From Flavonifractor sp. An82 (GTDB taxonomy: Bacteria > Bacillota > Clostridia > Oscillospirales > Oscillospiraceae), in the NCBI RefSeq assembly GCF_002159265.1, contig NZ_NFHG01000004.1, positions 1-64,000 on the forward strand: a DNA stretch of 64,000 bases, read 5' to 3'. The notes beneath the pieces are model-generated. The model did not search any database. It had not been told where the DNA came from and was given only the letters and a program-made list of their open reading frames with translations. The first letter of the stretch is position 1; every line of letters starts with the position of its first letter. Positions 49,254-57,610 of the stretch are shown piece after piece. Position numbers and translations under genes: made by a program.

Positions 49254-52045
49254 CTAACCTGACCTATAACGGTCAGCCCCAGAATGTTACCGCCTCCGTG
49301 GATAACCCGGTTGGCAGCGATACCGTCACTGTCACCGTTACCAATGGCGAGCAGACCAATGCGGGTACCTACGATGCTACAGCCACCGCGCTGAGCGATG
49401 AGGAGAACTATCAGCTTCCCGCCAACGCCACCTGCACTTATATCATCCAGCCCAAGGTGACCCCGCTGAAGGTGGAGCTGAGCGACAACAGCTTTGAGTA
49501 CAATGGCAGCGTACAAAAGCCCACTGTCACCGTCAAGGACGGCACTGCGACTTTGGCTGAGAGTACCGACTACACCGTGACCTTCTCTGATGCCAAATCC
49601 ACCGACTACGGCACCTACACCGTCACCGTAAACGGCATCAACAACTACGCGGGCAGCACCGGCAGCGCCACCTATCAGATCACCAAGAAGCAGCAGAATG
49701 CCCTGATTATCTCTGATGCGTCCGGCAAGACCTACGGCGACGCTTCCTTTAAGATCACCGTCACCGGCGGCAACGGTGACGGCGCTGTGACCCTGGTCTC
49801 TTCCGATCCTCAGGTCCTGAGCCTGACCCCTGTGGAAGGCGAGCCCAATGCCTGGACCGCTGCCATCCTGAAGGCCGGCACTGTCACCCTGACCGCCAAC
49901 AAGGCCGGCGACACCAACTACGAGGCCGCCGAGAAGAAGCAGGTGGAAGTGACCATCGCCGCCAAAGCCCTGACTGACACCATGGTGACCCTGTCCGGCA
50001 GCTCCTTTGAGTACACCGGCAGCCCCATTACTCCCACCGTCACCGTGAAGGACGGCGAGACCACCCTGGTGGAGGGCGGCGACTACACTGTGGCCTATGC
50101 CAACCACACCAATGCCGGCACCGCCACCGTTACCGTCACCGGTAAGGGCAACTATCAGGGCAAGATCGAGAAGACCTTCACCATCACGCCCAAGAGCCTG
50201 GCTGACGCGACCGTCACCGGCGTGCCCGCCAGCGTGACCTACACCGGCAGAGCCATCGAGCCCAAGGTCATGGTGCAGCTGGGCGAGACCGTTCTGGTGG
50301 AGAACACCGATTACACCCTGAACTATACCAACAACACCAATGCCGGCACCGCTACCATCACCATCACCAGCCAGGGCAACTACAGCAACAGCAAGACCGT
50401 CAACTTCACCATTGCTCCCGCCGCCTTTGCCGCTGCGGTGACCATTACCGGCGAGGAGTACGAGGCTGGCCAGACCCTGACCGCCAATGTGACCGGCGCC
50501 CAGGGCAGCGACCTGACCTACCAGTGGTGCCGCAACGGTCAGGCCATCAGCGGGGCCACCGGCAGCACCTATGTCCTGACCCCCGAGGACGCCGCTGCCA
50601 AGATCACCGTGAAGGTCACCTCCACCGGCAACTATGCCGGTACGGTGGAAAGCGCCGCCATCGAGGTGGGCAAGACGCCTATCCCCAGCGGAGTGACCCT
50701 GAGCATTTCCGGCGGCAATACGGTGGGCGCGACTCTGACCGCCACCGTCGACGGCGGCATCGCTGAGGCTGACTACTCCATCGCCTGGCTGCGGGACGGC
50801 AAGGAGATCGCCACCGGCAGCACCTACACGCTGACCGCTGCCGACCAGGGCCACGCCATCACTGCCAAGCTGGTGGCCAAGGGCAACTACACCGGCGAAG
50901 TGGCTGCCAGCGGTGAAGGTAATGTTGTAAACGTCCCTGCCGCCAAGCCTTCCGACCTCAAGGTCACCGCTTCCGTGGACGACGGCAAGGTCACCCTCAC
51001 CTGGACCGCCGCGGACAACGGCTCCGCTATTTACCAGTATCAGGTGCGGATCGACGGCAAGACTCCTGTCCTGCTGCCTGGCACTACTACCAGCTATACC
51101 TTTGACGGCCTGGATAACGGTAAAGAATACACCTTCACAGTGTCTGCCATCAATGACAAGGGCACCGTTATCACCACTGTGAAAGCCACACCTGAGGAGC
51201 CCGCTCCGGAGCGTCCCGACGGCGGCGGCAGCAGCGGCAGCAGCGTGACCCGCTACACCATCACCGTCAAGCAGAACAAGGGCGGCGAGATCACCCCCGA
51301 CACCGTGCGCGTCAAGCGCGGCGACGACCAGACCTTCCGCATCTTCGCCGACGAGGGCTATGAGATCGAGGACGTGCTGGTGGACGGCAAGAGCGTGGGC
51401 GCCGTCAGCAAGTATATCTTTGAGGATGTCCGCAAGGCGCACACCATCGAGGCTGAGTTCAGCCCCGTGGAAGAAGTGCCTGAGTTCCAGTTCGCCGACG
51501 TGGACAGCGACAGCTGGTCTGCCCCCTATATCTACGAGCTCTACGACCGGGGCATCGTCAACGGCGTGGGCGGCGACTACTTCGCGCCTACCCGTGCGCT
51601 GACCCGTGCTGAGTTTGTGAAGATGCTGGCCGGCGTGGCGGGCGTTGATATCAGCCGGTATGCCGGTGTGGGTACTGACTTCTACGATGTGGAGCCGGGC
51701 AGCTGGTACGAGGCCTACGTGACCTGGGCTGTGGCCAACGGCGTGACCACCGGTACTTCCAGCACCACCTTCTCTCCCTCGGCTACCATCAACCGGGAGC
51801 AGATGGCGGTCATGATCTACCGCTACGCAGAGAGCAATGGCATTGACCTGCCCAGAACGCAGCCTGCCATGAACTTCAGCGATGCGTCCACCTTCTCCGG
51901 CTGGGCTGTGGAGGCCATTGAGGCTACTCAGCGCGCTGGTATCATCAACGGTGTGGGCAACAATATGTTCGCGCCCACTGTGGTCGCTACCCGTGAGCAG
52001 GCCTGCAAAGTGCTGGCCGTGCTGCTGGAGATCATCGAAAACTAA
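49223..52045 (+). CDS. MBG/FN3/SLH-domain surface protein, 5' end missing
   Basis: 940 codons from an ATG lacking an RBS; genuine coding probably starts near 49244. Tandem MBG-like immunoglobulin repeats (units with LTYNGQPQNVTASV, FEYNGSVQKPTVTVKDGT, YTVTVNGINNYAGS) occupy ~1-390. Further Ig-like units (~400-570), a fibronectin III domain (~575-660, KVTLTWTAADNGSAIYQYQV), and a Gly/Ser linker follow. A TITVKQNKGGEITPD-type repeat domain and three SLH domains (~755-935) close the protein. No signal peptide is present, unlike normal family members. Intact versions are cell-wall-bound adhesins. Confidence 0.8.
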   Translation: MLPRAVPGSIPNLTYNGQPQNVTASVDNPVGSDTVTVTVTNGEQTNAGTYDATATALSDEENYQLPANATCTYIIQPKVTPLKVELSDNSFEYNGSVQKPTVTVKDGTATLAESTDYTVTFSDAKSTDYGTYTVTVNGINNYAGSTGSATYQITKKQQNALIISDASGKTYGDASFKITVTGGNGDGAVTLVSSDPQVLSLTPVEGEPNAWTAAILKAGTVTLTANKAGDTNYEAAEKKQVEVTIAAKALTDTMVTLSGSSFEYTGSPITPTVTVKDGETTLVEGGDYTVAYANHTNAGTATVTVTGKGNYQGKIEKTFTITPKSLADATVTGVPASVTYTGRAIEPKVMVQLGETVLVENTDYTLNYTNNTNAGTATITITSQGNYSNSKTVNFTIAPAAFAAAVTITGEEYEAGQTLTANVTGAQGSDLTYQWCRNGQAISGATGSTYVLTPEDAAAKITVKVTSTGNYAGTVESAAIEVGKTPIPSGVTLSISGGNTVGATLTATVDGGIAEADYSIAWLRDGKEIATGSTYTLTAADQGHAITAKLVAKGNYTGEVAASGEGNVVNVPAAKPSDLKVTASVDDGKVTLTWTAADNGSAIYQYQVRIDGKTPVLLPGTTTSYTFDGLDNGKEYTFTVSAINDKGTVITTVKATPEEPAPERPDGGGSSGSSVTRYTITVKQNKGGEITPDTVRVKRGDDQTFRIFADEGYEIEDVLVDGKSVGAVSKYIFEDVRKAHTIEAEFSPVEEVPEFQFADVDSDSWSAPYIYELYDRGIVNGVGGDYFAPTRALTRAEFVKMLAGVAGVDISRYAGVGTDFYDVEPGSWYEAYVTWAVANGVTTGTSSTTFSPSATINREQMAVMIYRYAESNGIDLPRTQPAMNFSDASTFSGWAVEAIEATQRAGIINGVGNNMFAPTVVATREQACKVLAVLLEIIEN

Positions 52046-52057
52046 TTCTGGCGTAAA

Positions 52058-52089
52058 AGGGGGGCTTATGCGTATGCATAAGCCCCCCT
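52058..52089. terminator. Hairpin after the MBG/SLH gene
   Basis: AGGGGGGCTTATGC pairs perfectly with GCATAAGCCCCCCT around GTAT. T-tracts are weak on both sides, so termination efficiency is uncertain. Confidence 0.7.
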
Positions 52090-52110
52090 CTGTTTATGGG
52101 AGAATGTGGT

Positions 52111-53829
52111 ATGAAAAGAATAAAATATTTAATTTGTATTCTGGCAGTCGCCCTGCTGACCGTCATCCCTGCCCTGGCTGCGGAGGGGGAGGAGATCTTT
52201 GTTTCCACGGAAGCCAAGGGTTGCGTAGCATTATCCCAAGAGGGAGACCTTACCGGGCTACAAACTTCTGGCCAAAACTGCCTGTCTGCTGTGGCGAGCA
52301 GCGAAGAGGAAACGCTGTATCAGACAATCTATCAGGGCCTCTGCAATCAGCAGAGCACGATTACAGTCAGCATGACAATACAGGTTGCTGATTCAAATCA
52401 GGTCAATGCTGAGCTTAATGAATTCCAGAGCCGCGTCATTGAGCTCTATCAGGCTGTTATCAATGATAATCCAAGGCTTTTTTATGCGACCGAGGGTTAT
52501 CGGATTCAGAGTGAAGGCAGAGGGACAACGGCCGCATTTGTCATGACGGCAATTATCACGCCGGGCTATAGAGGGCATTTTTCAGAGGAACAGATTCGGC
52601 GCTTCAATCAGACTGTAGATGCATTGGTCTGTGAGGCCCAAAAGGTACAGACCGACCTGGAAAAGGCGCTCTTTATACATGACTATTTGGCCACTCATGT
52701 GTCATACAACCGAGAAACTGCGACCGGTCAAGATGCTCTCAGTCAAAATGTTTATACTGCATATGGGGCCTTGATCGAAGGAGACGCTGTATGCCAGGGT
52801 TATGCGCTGGCATATCAGTTATTGCTGAGAGAACTTGGTATAGATTGTATCACGGTCACAAGCGGCATTAACCAGATGAATCATATGTGGAATTTAGTGC
52901 GGATGGATGGGTACTGGTATCATGTCGACGTCACCTGGGATGATCCCGTTCCAAATCTGGAAGGCAGATGTGACCATTCCTATTTTATGTTGTCTGATGA
53001 AACAATCAGCGACGAAACACATAATCATTATGGCTGGGATACAACGGCACCTGAGTGTACCAGCACAAAATATGAGACATCTTGGATATTCAATGATACT
53101 GAACTGCCAATCTACTGGTGGGATAATAAAATCTATTATGCAATACGAACAAACGGCCGGTATACAATCTATGCAACAGAGGAGATGAATGAGGAAGGCA
53201 GCTTATATGCAACAAGCGAGATGAGCTTTGTGAATCAAAATAATTACATTGTAAACAGTGCGGTGTGGACGGATGGTGCGCTGTGCTATGTAGACCAAAA
53301 TAAAAACCTAAAAATGTTGTCACTCCAAGACAAGAGTGAAAGCGTGCTGGGCACCATATCTAACTTTACAGCTATGGACTCTGTAGAAAAAGATGAAAAT
53401 GGAAAACCGTACTATCCGGCTATATATGACGGGATTGGTCTTCGTTATGATGAAACAACTAAGAGTGTTCATGCAATTTCAGCGAATCGCGCTGAAGAAT
53501 TGGGGACATTTGTTATTCTCAACTATCCTCCCCAGTGGGGGCAGGATATCCCGTGTACAACCACTCTGGTTGGTGCGCGCTGGATGGATGACTCCACGCT
53601 CCAGATAGGTGTGGTTTATGTGAGCTCTGAAGCCAAACCTACCCTGTGGGCAGCAACCTATCATAATGGGCGGATGACCGGAGTGAATCAGGTAGATACC
53701 TCTGAATTGACCAATGGGCTGAACATCCTGGAACTGAGGGTCCCATCAGGAAAGAGCTTTGATACCCGTCTGTTCCTGCTTTCTAAAAACAGTTGTATAC
53801 CGGTTGGAAATATGGTAACAGTTCCCTAA
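52111..53829 (+). CDS. Secreted transglutaminase-like protein
   Basis: 572 aa. Signal peptide (KYLICILAVALLTVIPALAA). A transglutaminase-like cysteine-protease core around residues 180-310: FIHDYLATHVSYN, catalytic Cys in GDAVCQGYALAY, His in MNHMWNLVRMDG, Asp in YHVDVTWDD. A beta-propeller-like region follows, with repeated strand-turn units and Tyr/Trp/Asn richness, and a C-terminal module (LWAATYHNGRMTGVN, then TRLFLLSKNS) shared with neighbouring surface proteins. ATG 52111 follows GGGAG. It is distinctly AT-richer than its neighbours, suggesting a different origin. Likely a cell-surface peptidase or cross-linking enzyme. Confidence 0.88.
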   Translation: MKRIKYLICILAVALLTVIPALAAEGEEIFVSTEAKGCVALSQEGDLTGLQTSGQNCLSAVASSEEETLYQTIYQGLCNQQSTITVSMTIQVADSNQVNAELNEFQSRVIELYQAVINDNPRLFYATEGYRIQSEGRGTTAAFVMTAIITPGYRGHFSEEQIRRFNQTVDALVCEAQKVQTDLEKALFIHDYLATHVSYNRETATGQDALSQNVYTAYGALIEGDAVCQGYALAYQLLLRELGIDCITVTSGINQMNHMWNLVRMDGYWYHVDVTWDDPVPNLEGRCDHSYFMLSDETISDETHNHYGWDTTAPECTSTKYETSWIFNDTELPIYWWDNKIYYAIRTNGRYTIYATEEMNEEGSLYATSEMSFVNQNNYIVNSAVWTDGALCYVDQNKNLKMLSLQDKSESVLGTISNFTAMDSVEKDENGKPYYPAIYDGIGLRYDETTKSVHAISANRAEELGTFVILNYPPQWGQDIPCTTTLVGARWMDDSTLQIGVVYVSSEAKPTLWAATYHNGRMTGVNQVDTSELTNGLNILELRVPSGKSFDTRLFLLSKNSCIPVGNMVTVP

Positions 53830-53867
53830 TTGGGGTGATATGTCAGACCGCTAAATTTTAAAAAGCA

Positions 53868-53912
53868 AAAAATGCCCGTGTTTCTCCAGAGAGTAAACGC
53901 GGGCATTTTACT
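53868..53912 (+). terminator. Intrinsic terminator after the transglutaminase gene
   Basis: AAAATGCCCG(T)GTTT pairs with AAAC(G)CGGGCATTTT, followed by ACTTTT. Confidence 0.9.
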
Positions 53913-53977
53913 TTTATGGACCGAACTTGCGTTGCTGGATGATTTTTGTGGTCCATGGATTGGCAGAAGAAAAATCG

Positions 53978-54005
53978 CATAGAAAATCCGCATGGGGCAA
54001 AGCTA
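53978..54005 (+). promoter_or_regulatory. Possible sigma-G promoter of the SASP gene
   Basis: GCATA (53978-53982) and CAAAGCTA (53998-54005) are placed like a forespore sigma-G promoter (-35 GNATR, -10 CATNNTA). This is the expected control for spore proteins, but the -10 match is imperfect. Confidence 0.35.
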
Positions 54006-54054
54006 TGCTCGGATCACCGATCCAACAAAACGATTGCAAAGGAGATGCAACATC

Positions 54055-54261
54055 ATGTCCAACAGCAACAGCAATCAGCCCGTGGTTTCCAGCGCTCGTG
54101 AGGCCCTGAACAAGTTCAAGATGGAGGCTGCCGCCGAGGTGGGCGTCAACCTGAAGCAGGGCTACAACGGCGATCTCACCAGCCGTGAGGCCGGCTCCGT
54201 GGGCGGCCAGATGGTCAAGAAGATGATCCAGGCCTACGAGAACGGCATGGCCGGCAAGTAA
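54055..54261 (+). CDS. Alpha/beta-type small acid-soluble spore protein
   Basis: DNA-coating spore protein that protects the chromosome in the dormant spore. 68 aa, with the conserved blocks of the family: ALNKFKMEAAAEVGV, the GYNGDLTSREAGSVGGQMVK germination-protease and DNA-contact region, and a C-terminal Gly/Lys end. ATG 54055 follows AAAGGAG. It shows that the host is a spore-former. Monocistronic, convergent with the next gene. Confidence 0.95.
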   Translation: MSNSNSNQPVVSSAREALNKFKMEAAAEVGVNLKQGYNGDLTSREAGSVGGQMVKKMIQAYENGMAGK

Positions 54262-54293
54262 AAGGCCAGCAACAGAGATCCGCTCTGAACAAC

Positions 54294-54331
54294 ACAGAAG
54301 AGCCGCCGGTCAATCGACCGGCGGCTCTTCT
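54294..54331. terminator. Hairpin between SASP and the convergent gene
   Basis: AGAAGAGCCGCCGGTC pairs with GACCGGCGGCTCTTCT around AATC; probably terminates both genes although T runs are short. Confidence 0.8.
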
Positions 54332-54762
54332 GCGTTCTGGGGCTGTGCTTCCCAGTCTGCCGGGGCCTCCTCCGGGCTGAACAGGCAGCGGTCCGCCAGG
54401 CAGCGATACCGCAGCCCCCGAAAGGACACCACGTCTCCACGCTCGTAGCCATCAGCGTCCCCTGCCGGGCGGCTCCACAGGGGCGTGCCTCCGCCGTCCA
54501 GACCCACGGGCTCATAGAGTTCGGGAGTGCGCTCCGGCGGTGCTCCGGCCGAGGAACGGTGGTCCAGGGTCACCTGGTAGAGCTGGGGGTCACCCACGGC
54601 GTTGAGGCCCCGGCGGAGATAGTCCCCTGTCTGATACACCACGCCGGGTACAAATTCCGGGTAGACCCAGGCCACCTCCATGGCCCGGGCGGGCTCCAGC
54701 TGGGCGGCAAAAAGCTGGAGCAGACGGTAAAACTGCTGGACTTGTCCATTCATATCCCACAT
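54310..54762 (-). CDS. Small protein with carbohydrate-binding-like repeats (phage-tail type)
   Basis: 150 aa. Two short aromatic units, VPGVVYQTGDYLRRGLNAVG and GYERGDVVSFRGLRYRCLAD, have the Y-x-x-GD-x-V-x-Y/F-x-G-x-x-Y-x-C/V pattern of CBM5/12 chitin-binding-like modules found in phage tail and peptidoglycan-associated proteins. The end is PEEAPADWEAQ, the usual W after such a unit. The start is chosen at 54762 (MWDMNGQ), 8 nt from GGGAGG. No phage genes surround it, so it may be a remnant of a prophage or a domesticated protein. Function unknown. Confidence 0.6.
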   Translation of the reverse strand: MWDMNGQVQQFYRLLQLFAAQLEPARAMEVAWVYPEFVPGVVYQTGDYLRRGLNAVGDPQLYQVTLDHRSSAGAPPERTPELYEPVGLDGGGTPLWSRPAGDADGYERGDVVSFRGLRYRCLADRCLFSPEEAPADWEAQPQNAEEPPVD

Positions 54763-55088
54763 ACCCATTCCCTCCCTTTTATCTATGGTGGGACAGGGCC
54801 TTTTGTTGTACGTTTTCATACACCGAACCGCAAAAAAACAGGAACGCCCGCCGTATGGCGGGCGTTCCTGTTTTTGAACAGAGAGGTAAGAGAGAGAGGA
54901 GAATGGTTTGTCATTTGTACCTGACGCTGTTATCATATCCGTTTTTCGCCAAGGGATGGTGAACAGGGTGTGAACAGATTCTAAAGGAATGATGAAGCTT
55001 TTCTTTCCAAAGCAACAGGATGGTTTTTGGTATATTCCCGTCCGCTGCCGCCATACTAAGGCCATCAAGGAAGAAACAGGGGGCGCCC
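54763..55088. other. Intergenic region before the eut operon
   Basis: 326 bp without a supported gene. It contains an orphan bidirectional terminator hairpin (54834-54876) and must hold the leader of the eut operon. I found no convincing sigma-A promoter and no clear pair of ANTAR (EutV-type) hairpins; AGCAACAGG near 55011 is only a weak resemblance. Confidence 0.5.
54834..54876. terminator. Orphan terminator-like hairpin
   Basis: A run of A, then ACAGGAACGCCCGCC, pairs perfectly with GGCGGGCGTTCCTG followed by TTTTT. It follows no coding sequence on either strand, so it may be a leftover of a deleted gene or an insulator/attenuator before the eut operon. Confidence 0.8.
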
Positions 55089-56174
55089 ATGGAACGATTC
55101 AGACTGAAGACCGCCATTTCCTTTGGAACCGACGCGCTGGCCGCCCTGGAGGAGCTGGCCGGTCAGCGGGTGATGGTGGTCACCGACGACTTTTTGGCCA
55201 GATCCGGCCTGCTGGACAAGGTAAAAGCCCGGCTGCCCGGCTGCACGGTGGAGACCTTTACCGGGGTGGTGCCCGACCCGCCCCTGGAGGTGGTGGCCGG
55301 AGGGGCCAAAGCCCTGGCCGGCTTCAAGCCCCAGGCGGTGGTGGCCTTCGGGGGCGGTTCCGCCCTGGACTGCGCCAAGGCCATGGTGGAGTACGGCAAG
55401 AAGCTGGGGGCCCCGGTGGACATCTCCTTCTGGGCGGTGCCCACCACCGCCGGCACCGGCTCGGAGGTCACCTCTTTTGCCGTGCTTACCGACAGCCAAA
55501 AGGGGGTGAAGTACCCTCTGGTGGACGACGAGCTGCTGCCCCACCATGCGGTGCTGGACCCGGTCTTTCTGGCGGGGGTGCCCGCCAAGGTGACGGCGGA
55601 CACTGGCATGGATGTGCTCACCCACGCCGCCGAGGCCTATGTGGCCAAGGGGGCCAACGTATACACCGACGCCCTGGCGGAGAAGGCCTTCGCCCTGGCC
55701 TGGCGCAGCCTGCCCGCCGCCTTTCATGGGGATCAGGAGGCCAAGGCGGATATGCTGCTGGCCTCCAATCTGGCGGGCATAGCCTTCAACGCTGCCGGGC
55801 TGGGGCTGTGCCACAGCATGGCCCACGCCCTGGGGGGAAAGTTCCATATCCCCCATGGGCGGCTCAATGCCATGCTGCTGCCCCATGTGATCCGGTTCAA
55901 CGCCGCTCACCGGCCTGCGGCGGAGCGGTATGCCGCCCTGGCAAAGAGGTGCGGCCTGACCCCCACCGCCCGGGGGCTGGCCTTCGCCGTGGAGCGGCTG
56001 CGTACCCGGCTGGAGCAGCTGGGCTCCCTGTCCCAGTGCGGGGTGGACCCCAAAGAGGTGAAGGCCAAAGGGGAGGAGATCGCCGCCGCCGCCCTGGCCG
56101 ACCTGTGCGCCCCCTCCAATCCCCGGAACGTCACGGCGGAGGATATCAAGGCCATCTTGAAGGAGCTGGCCTGA
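55089..56174 (+). CDS. eutG: Iron-containing alcohol dehydrogenase of the ethanolamine operon
   Basis: Reduces acetaldehyde to ethanol, regenerating NAD+ for EutE. Type III (Fe-dependent) ADH, 361 aa, closer in length to PduQ (~370) than to EutG of enterics (~395). Motifs: GGGSALDCAKAM (cofactor), WAVPTTAGTGSEVTSFAV, and metal ligands Asp/His in TGMDVLTHAAEAY and His residues in LCHSMAHALGGKFHIPHG. ATG 55089 is weakly preceded by CAGGGGG. Its stop overlaps the eutA start (TGATG). First recognised gene of the microcompartment operon. Confidence 0.88.
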   Translation: MERFRLKTAISFGTDALAALEELAGQRVMVVTDDFLARSGLLDKVKARLPGCTVETFTGVVPDPPLEVVAGGAKALAGFKPQAVVAFGGGSALDCAKAMVEYGKKLGAPVDISFWAVPTTAGTGSEVTSFAVLTDSQKGVKYPLVDDELLPHHAVLDPVFLAGVPAKVTADTGMDVLTHAAEAYVAKGANVYTDALAEKAFALAWRSLPAAFHGDQEAKADMLLASNLAGIAFNAAGLGLCHSMAHALGGKFHIPHGRLNAMLLPHVIRFNAAHRPAAERYAALAKRCGLTPTARGLAFAVERLRTRLEQLGSLSQCGVDPKEVKAKGEEIAAAALADLCAPSNPRNVTAEDIKAILKELA

Positions 56175-57592
56175 TGGGAGAGCAGTTACTATCCGTTGGC
56201 ATTGATATCGGCACCTCCACCACCCAGCTGATCCTGTCCCGGCTGACCCTGGAGAACCGGGCCACCCCCTTTACGGTGCCACGGGTGTCCATCTCCGGGC
56301 GGGAGGTGCTCTACCGCTCCGCCATTCACTTTACCCCGCTGTTATCTGACACGGTCATCGACGCGGCGGGGGTACGGACCATTGTGGAGGAGGAGTACCG
56401 CAAGTCAGGCTTTGACAAGACCCAGGTGGACACCGGCGCCGTCATCATCACAGGGGAGACCGCCCGGAAGGAAAACGCCCGGGAGGTGCTCTCCGCCCTG
56501 TCAGAGTTTGCCGGGGATTTCGTGGTAGCCACCGCTGGACCTGACCTGGAGTCCATTCTGGCCGCCCGTGGAGCGGGCGCGGATGAATACTCCAGGGAGC
56601 ATCATACCACGGTATTACACTTTGATATCGGCGGCGGTACCGCCAACCTGGCGTTGTACCGAAACGGGGAGCTGGTGCGTACCGGCTGCCTGGACGTGGG
56701 CGGGCGGCTCATCAAGATGGACAGGGGCAGCGGACAGGTCACCTACGTGTCGCCGGTGTTTGTCCGGGCCGGGTGTCCCGCCCCGGCGGTGGGCCAGCGG
56801 GTGACACCCGAGACCTTACAGCCCACCCTTCAGATCATGGTGGAAGCTCTGGAGCAGGCGGCGGGCCTGCGGCCCGGCCGGGACAGGCTGGACGCCTTTC
56901 TCACCCAGGGCACCAGCTGGACGGTAGAAGAGGTACCGGTGGTGTCCTTCTCCGGCGGGGTGGCCGACTGTATCGACAACCCGCCGCCGGACTGGCTGGC
57001 TTTCGGGGATCTGGGCGTGCTGCTGGGGCTGGCCATCGCTGCCTCTCCCGCCTTCCAGAAGGCGGGGCGGTTCCGGGGGGCGGAGACCATCCGGGCCACG
57101 GTGGTGGGGGCGGGGAGCCACGCCACCGATCTGTCCGGCTCCACCATCTTCTACCGGGACATCACCTTCCCTCTGAAGAACATCCCCATCCTCAAGCTGG
57201 CTGCCGGGGAGGAGGGGGGAGAGCCGGAGAAGTTGGCCCGGCACATCCGGGACAGGCTGAGCTGGTACCGGGACCAGGGAGGGCTGGTGCAGCTGGCTCT
57301 GGCCCTGCGGGGGGAGCGCAACCCCTCCTACCGCCGCATCCAGGAGATGGCCCAGGGAGTGGCCCACGGCCTTGCACCTCTGGTAGAGGCGGGCTTTGTG
57401 CCCATTGTGGCGGTGGAGGCCGACCAGGCCAAGGTGCTGGGCCAGGCCATGGCCCCCTTGCTGCCCGGTCCGCTGCTCTGCCTGGACAGCGTGGGGGTGG
57501 ACAATGGGGACTATATCGACATCGGCGCCCCGGTGGCCGGTGGTGCGGTATTACCCATAGTTATAAAGACGCTTGTATTTAACAAATCGTAG
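56174..57592 (+). CDS. eutA: Ethanolamine ammonia-lyase reactivating factor EutA
   Basis: Chaperone-like ATPase that removes damaged cobalamin from EutBC. 472 aa, actin/Hsp70-like fold: phosphate-1 loop VGIDIGTSTTQLILSRL, phosphate-2 loop VLHFDIGGGTANLALY, an adenosine-type motif near VVSFSGGVADCI, and the EutA-specific segment FRGAETIRATVVGAGSH. Start overlaps the preceding stop by one base pair of codons (ATG at 56174). Directly followed by its substrates eutB and eutC. Confidence 0.95.
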   Translation: MGEQLLSVGIDIGTSTTQLILSRLTLENRATPFTVPRVSISGREVLYRSAIHFTPLLSDTVIDAAGVRTIVEEEYRKSGFDKTQVDTGAVIITGETARKENAREVLSALSEFAGDFVVATAGPDLESILAARGAGADEYSREHHTTVLHFDIGGGTANLALYRNGELVRTGCLDVGGRLIKMDRGSGQVTYVSPVFVRAGCPAPAVGQRVTPETLQPTLQIMVEALEQAAGLRPGRDRLDAFLTQGTSWTVEEVPVVSFSGGVADCIDNPPPDWLAFGDLGVLLGLAIAASPAFQKAGRFRGAETIRATVVGAGSHATDLSGSTIFYRDITFPLKNIPILKLAAGEEGGEPEKLARHIRDRLSWYRDQGGLVQLALALRGERNPSYRRIQEMAQGVAHGLAPLVEAGFVPIVAVEADQAKVLGQAMAPLLPGPLLCLDSVGVDNGDYIDIGAPVAGGAVLPIVIKTLVFNKS

Positions 57593-57610
57593 TCGCAAAG
57601 GAGCGATCAC

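Noticed and set aside
55000-55060. AGCAACAGG-type sequence before eutG as a possible EutV (ANTAR) antitermination site
   Set aside because: Only one weak match, no paired hairpins with the required loop bases, and no terminator directly after it.
54989-56173. Open frame continuing upstream of eutA through the alcohol dehydrogenase gene
   Set aside because: Out-of-frame shadow of the ADH gene; the EutA family starts at 56174 with the overlapping ATG.
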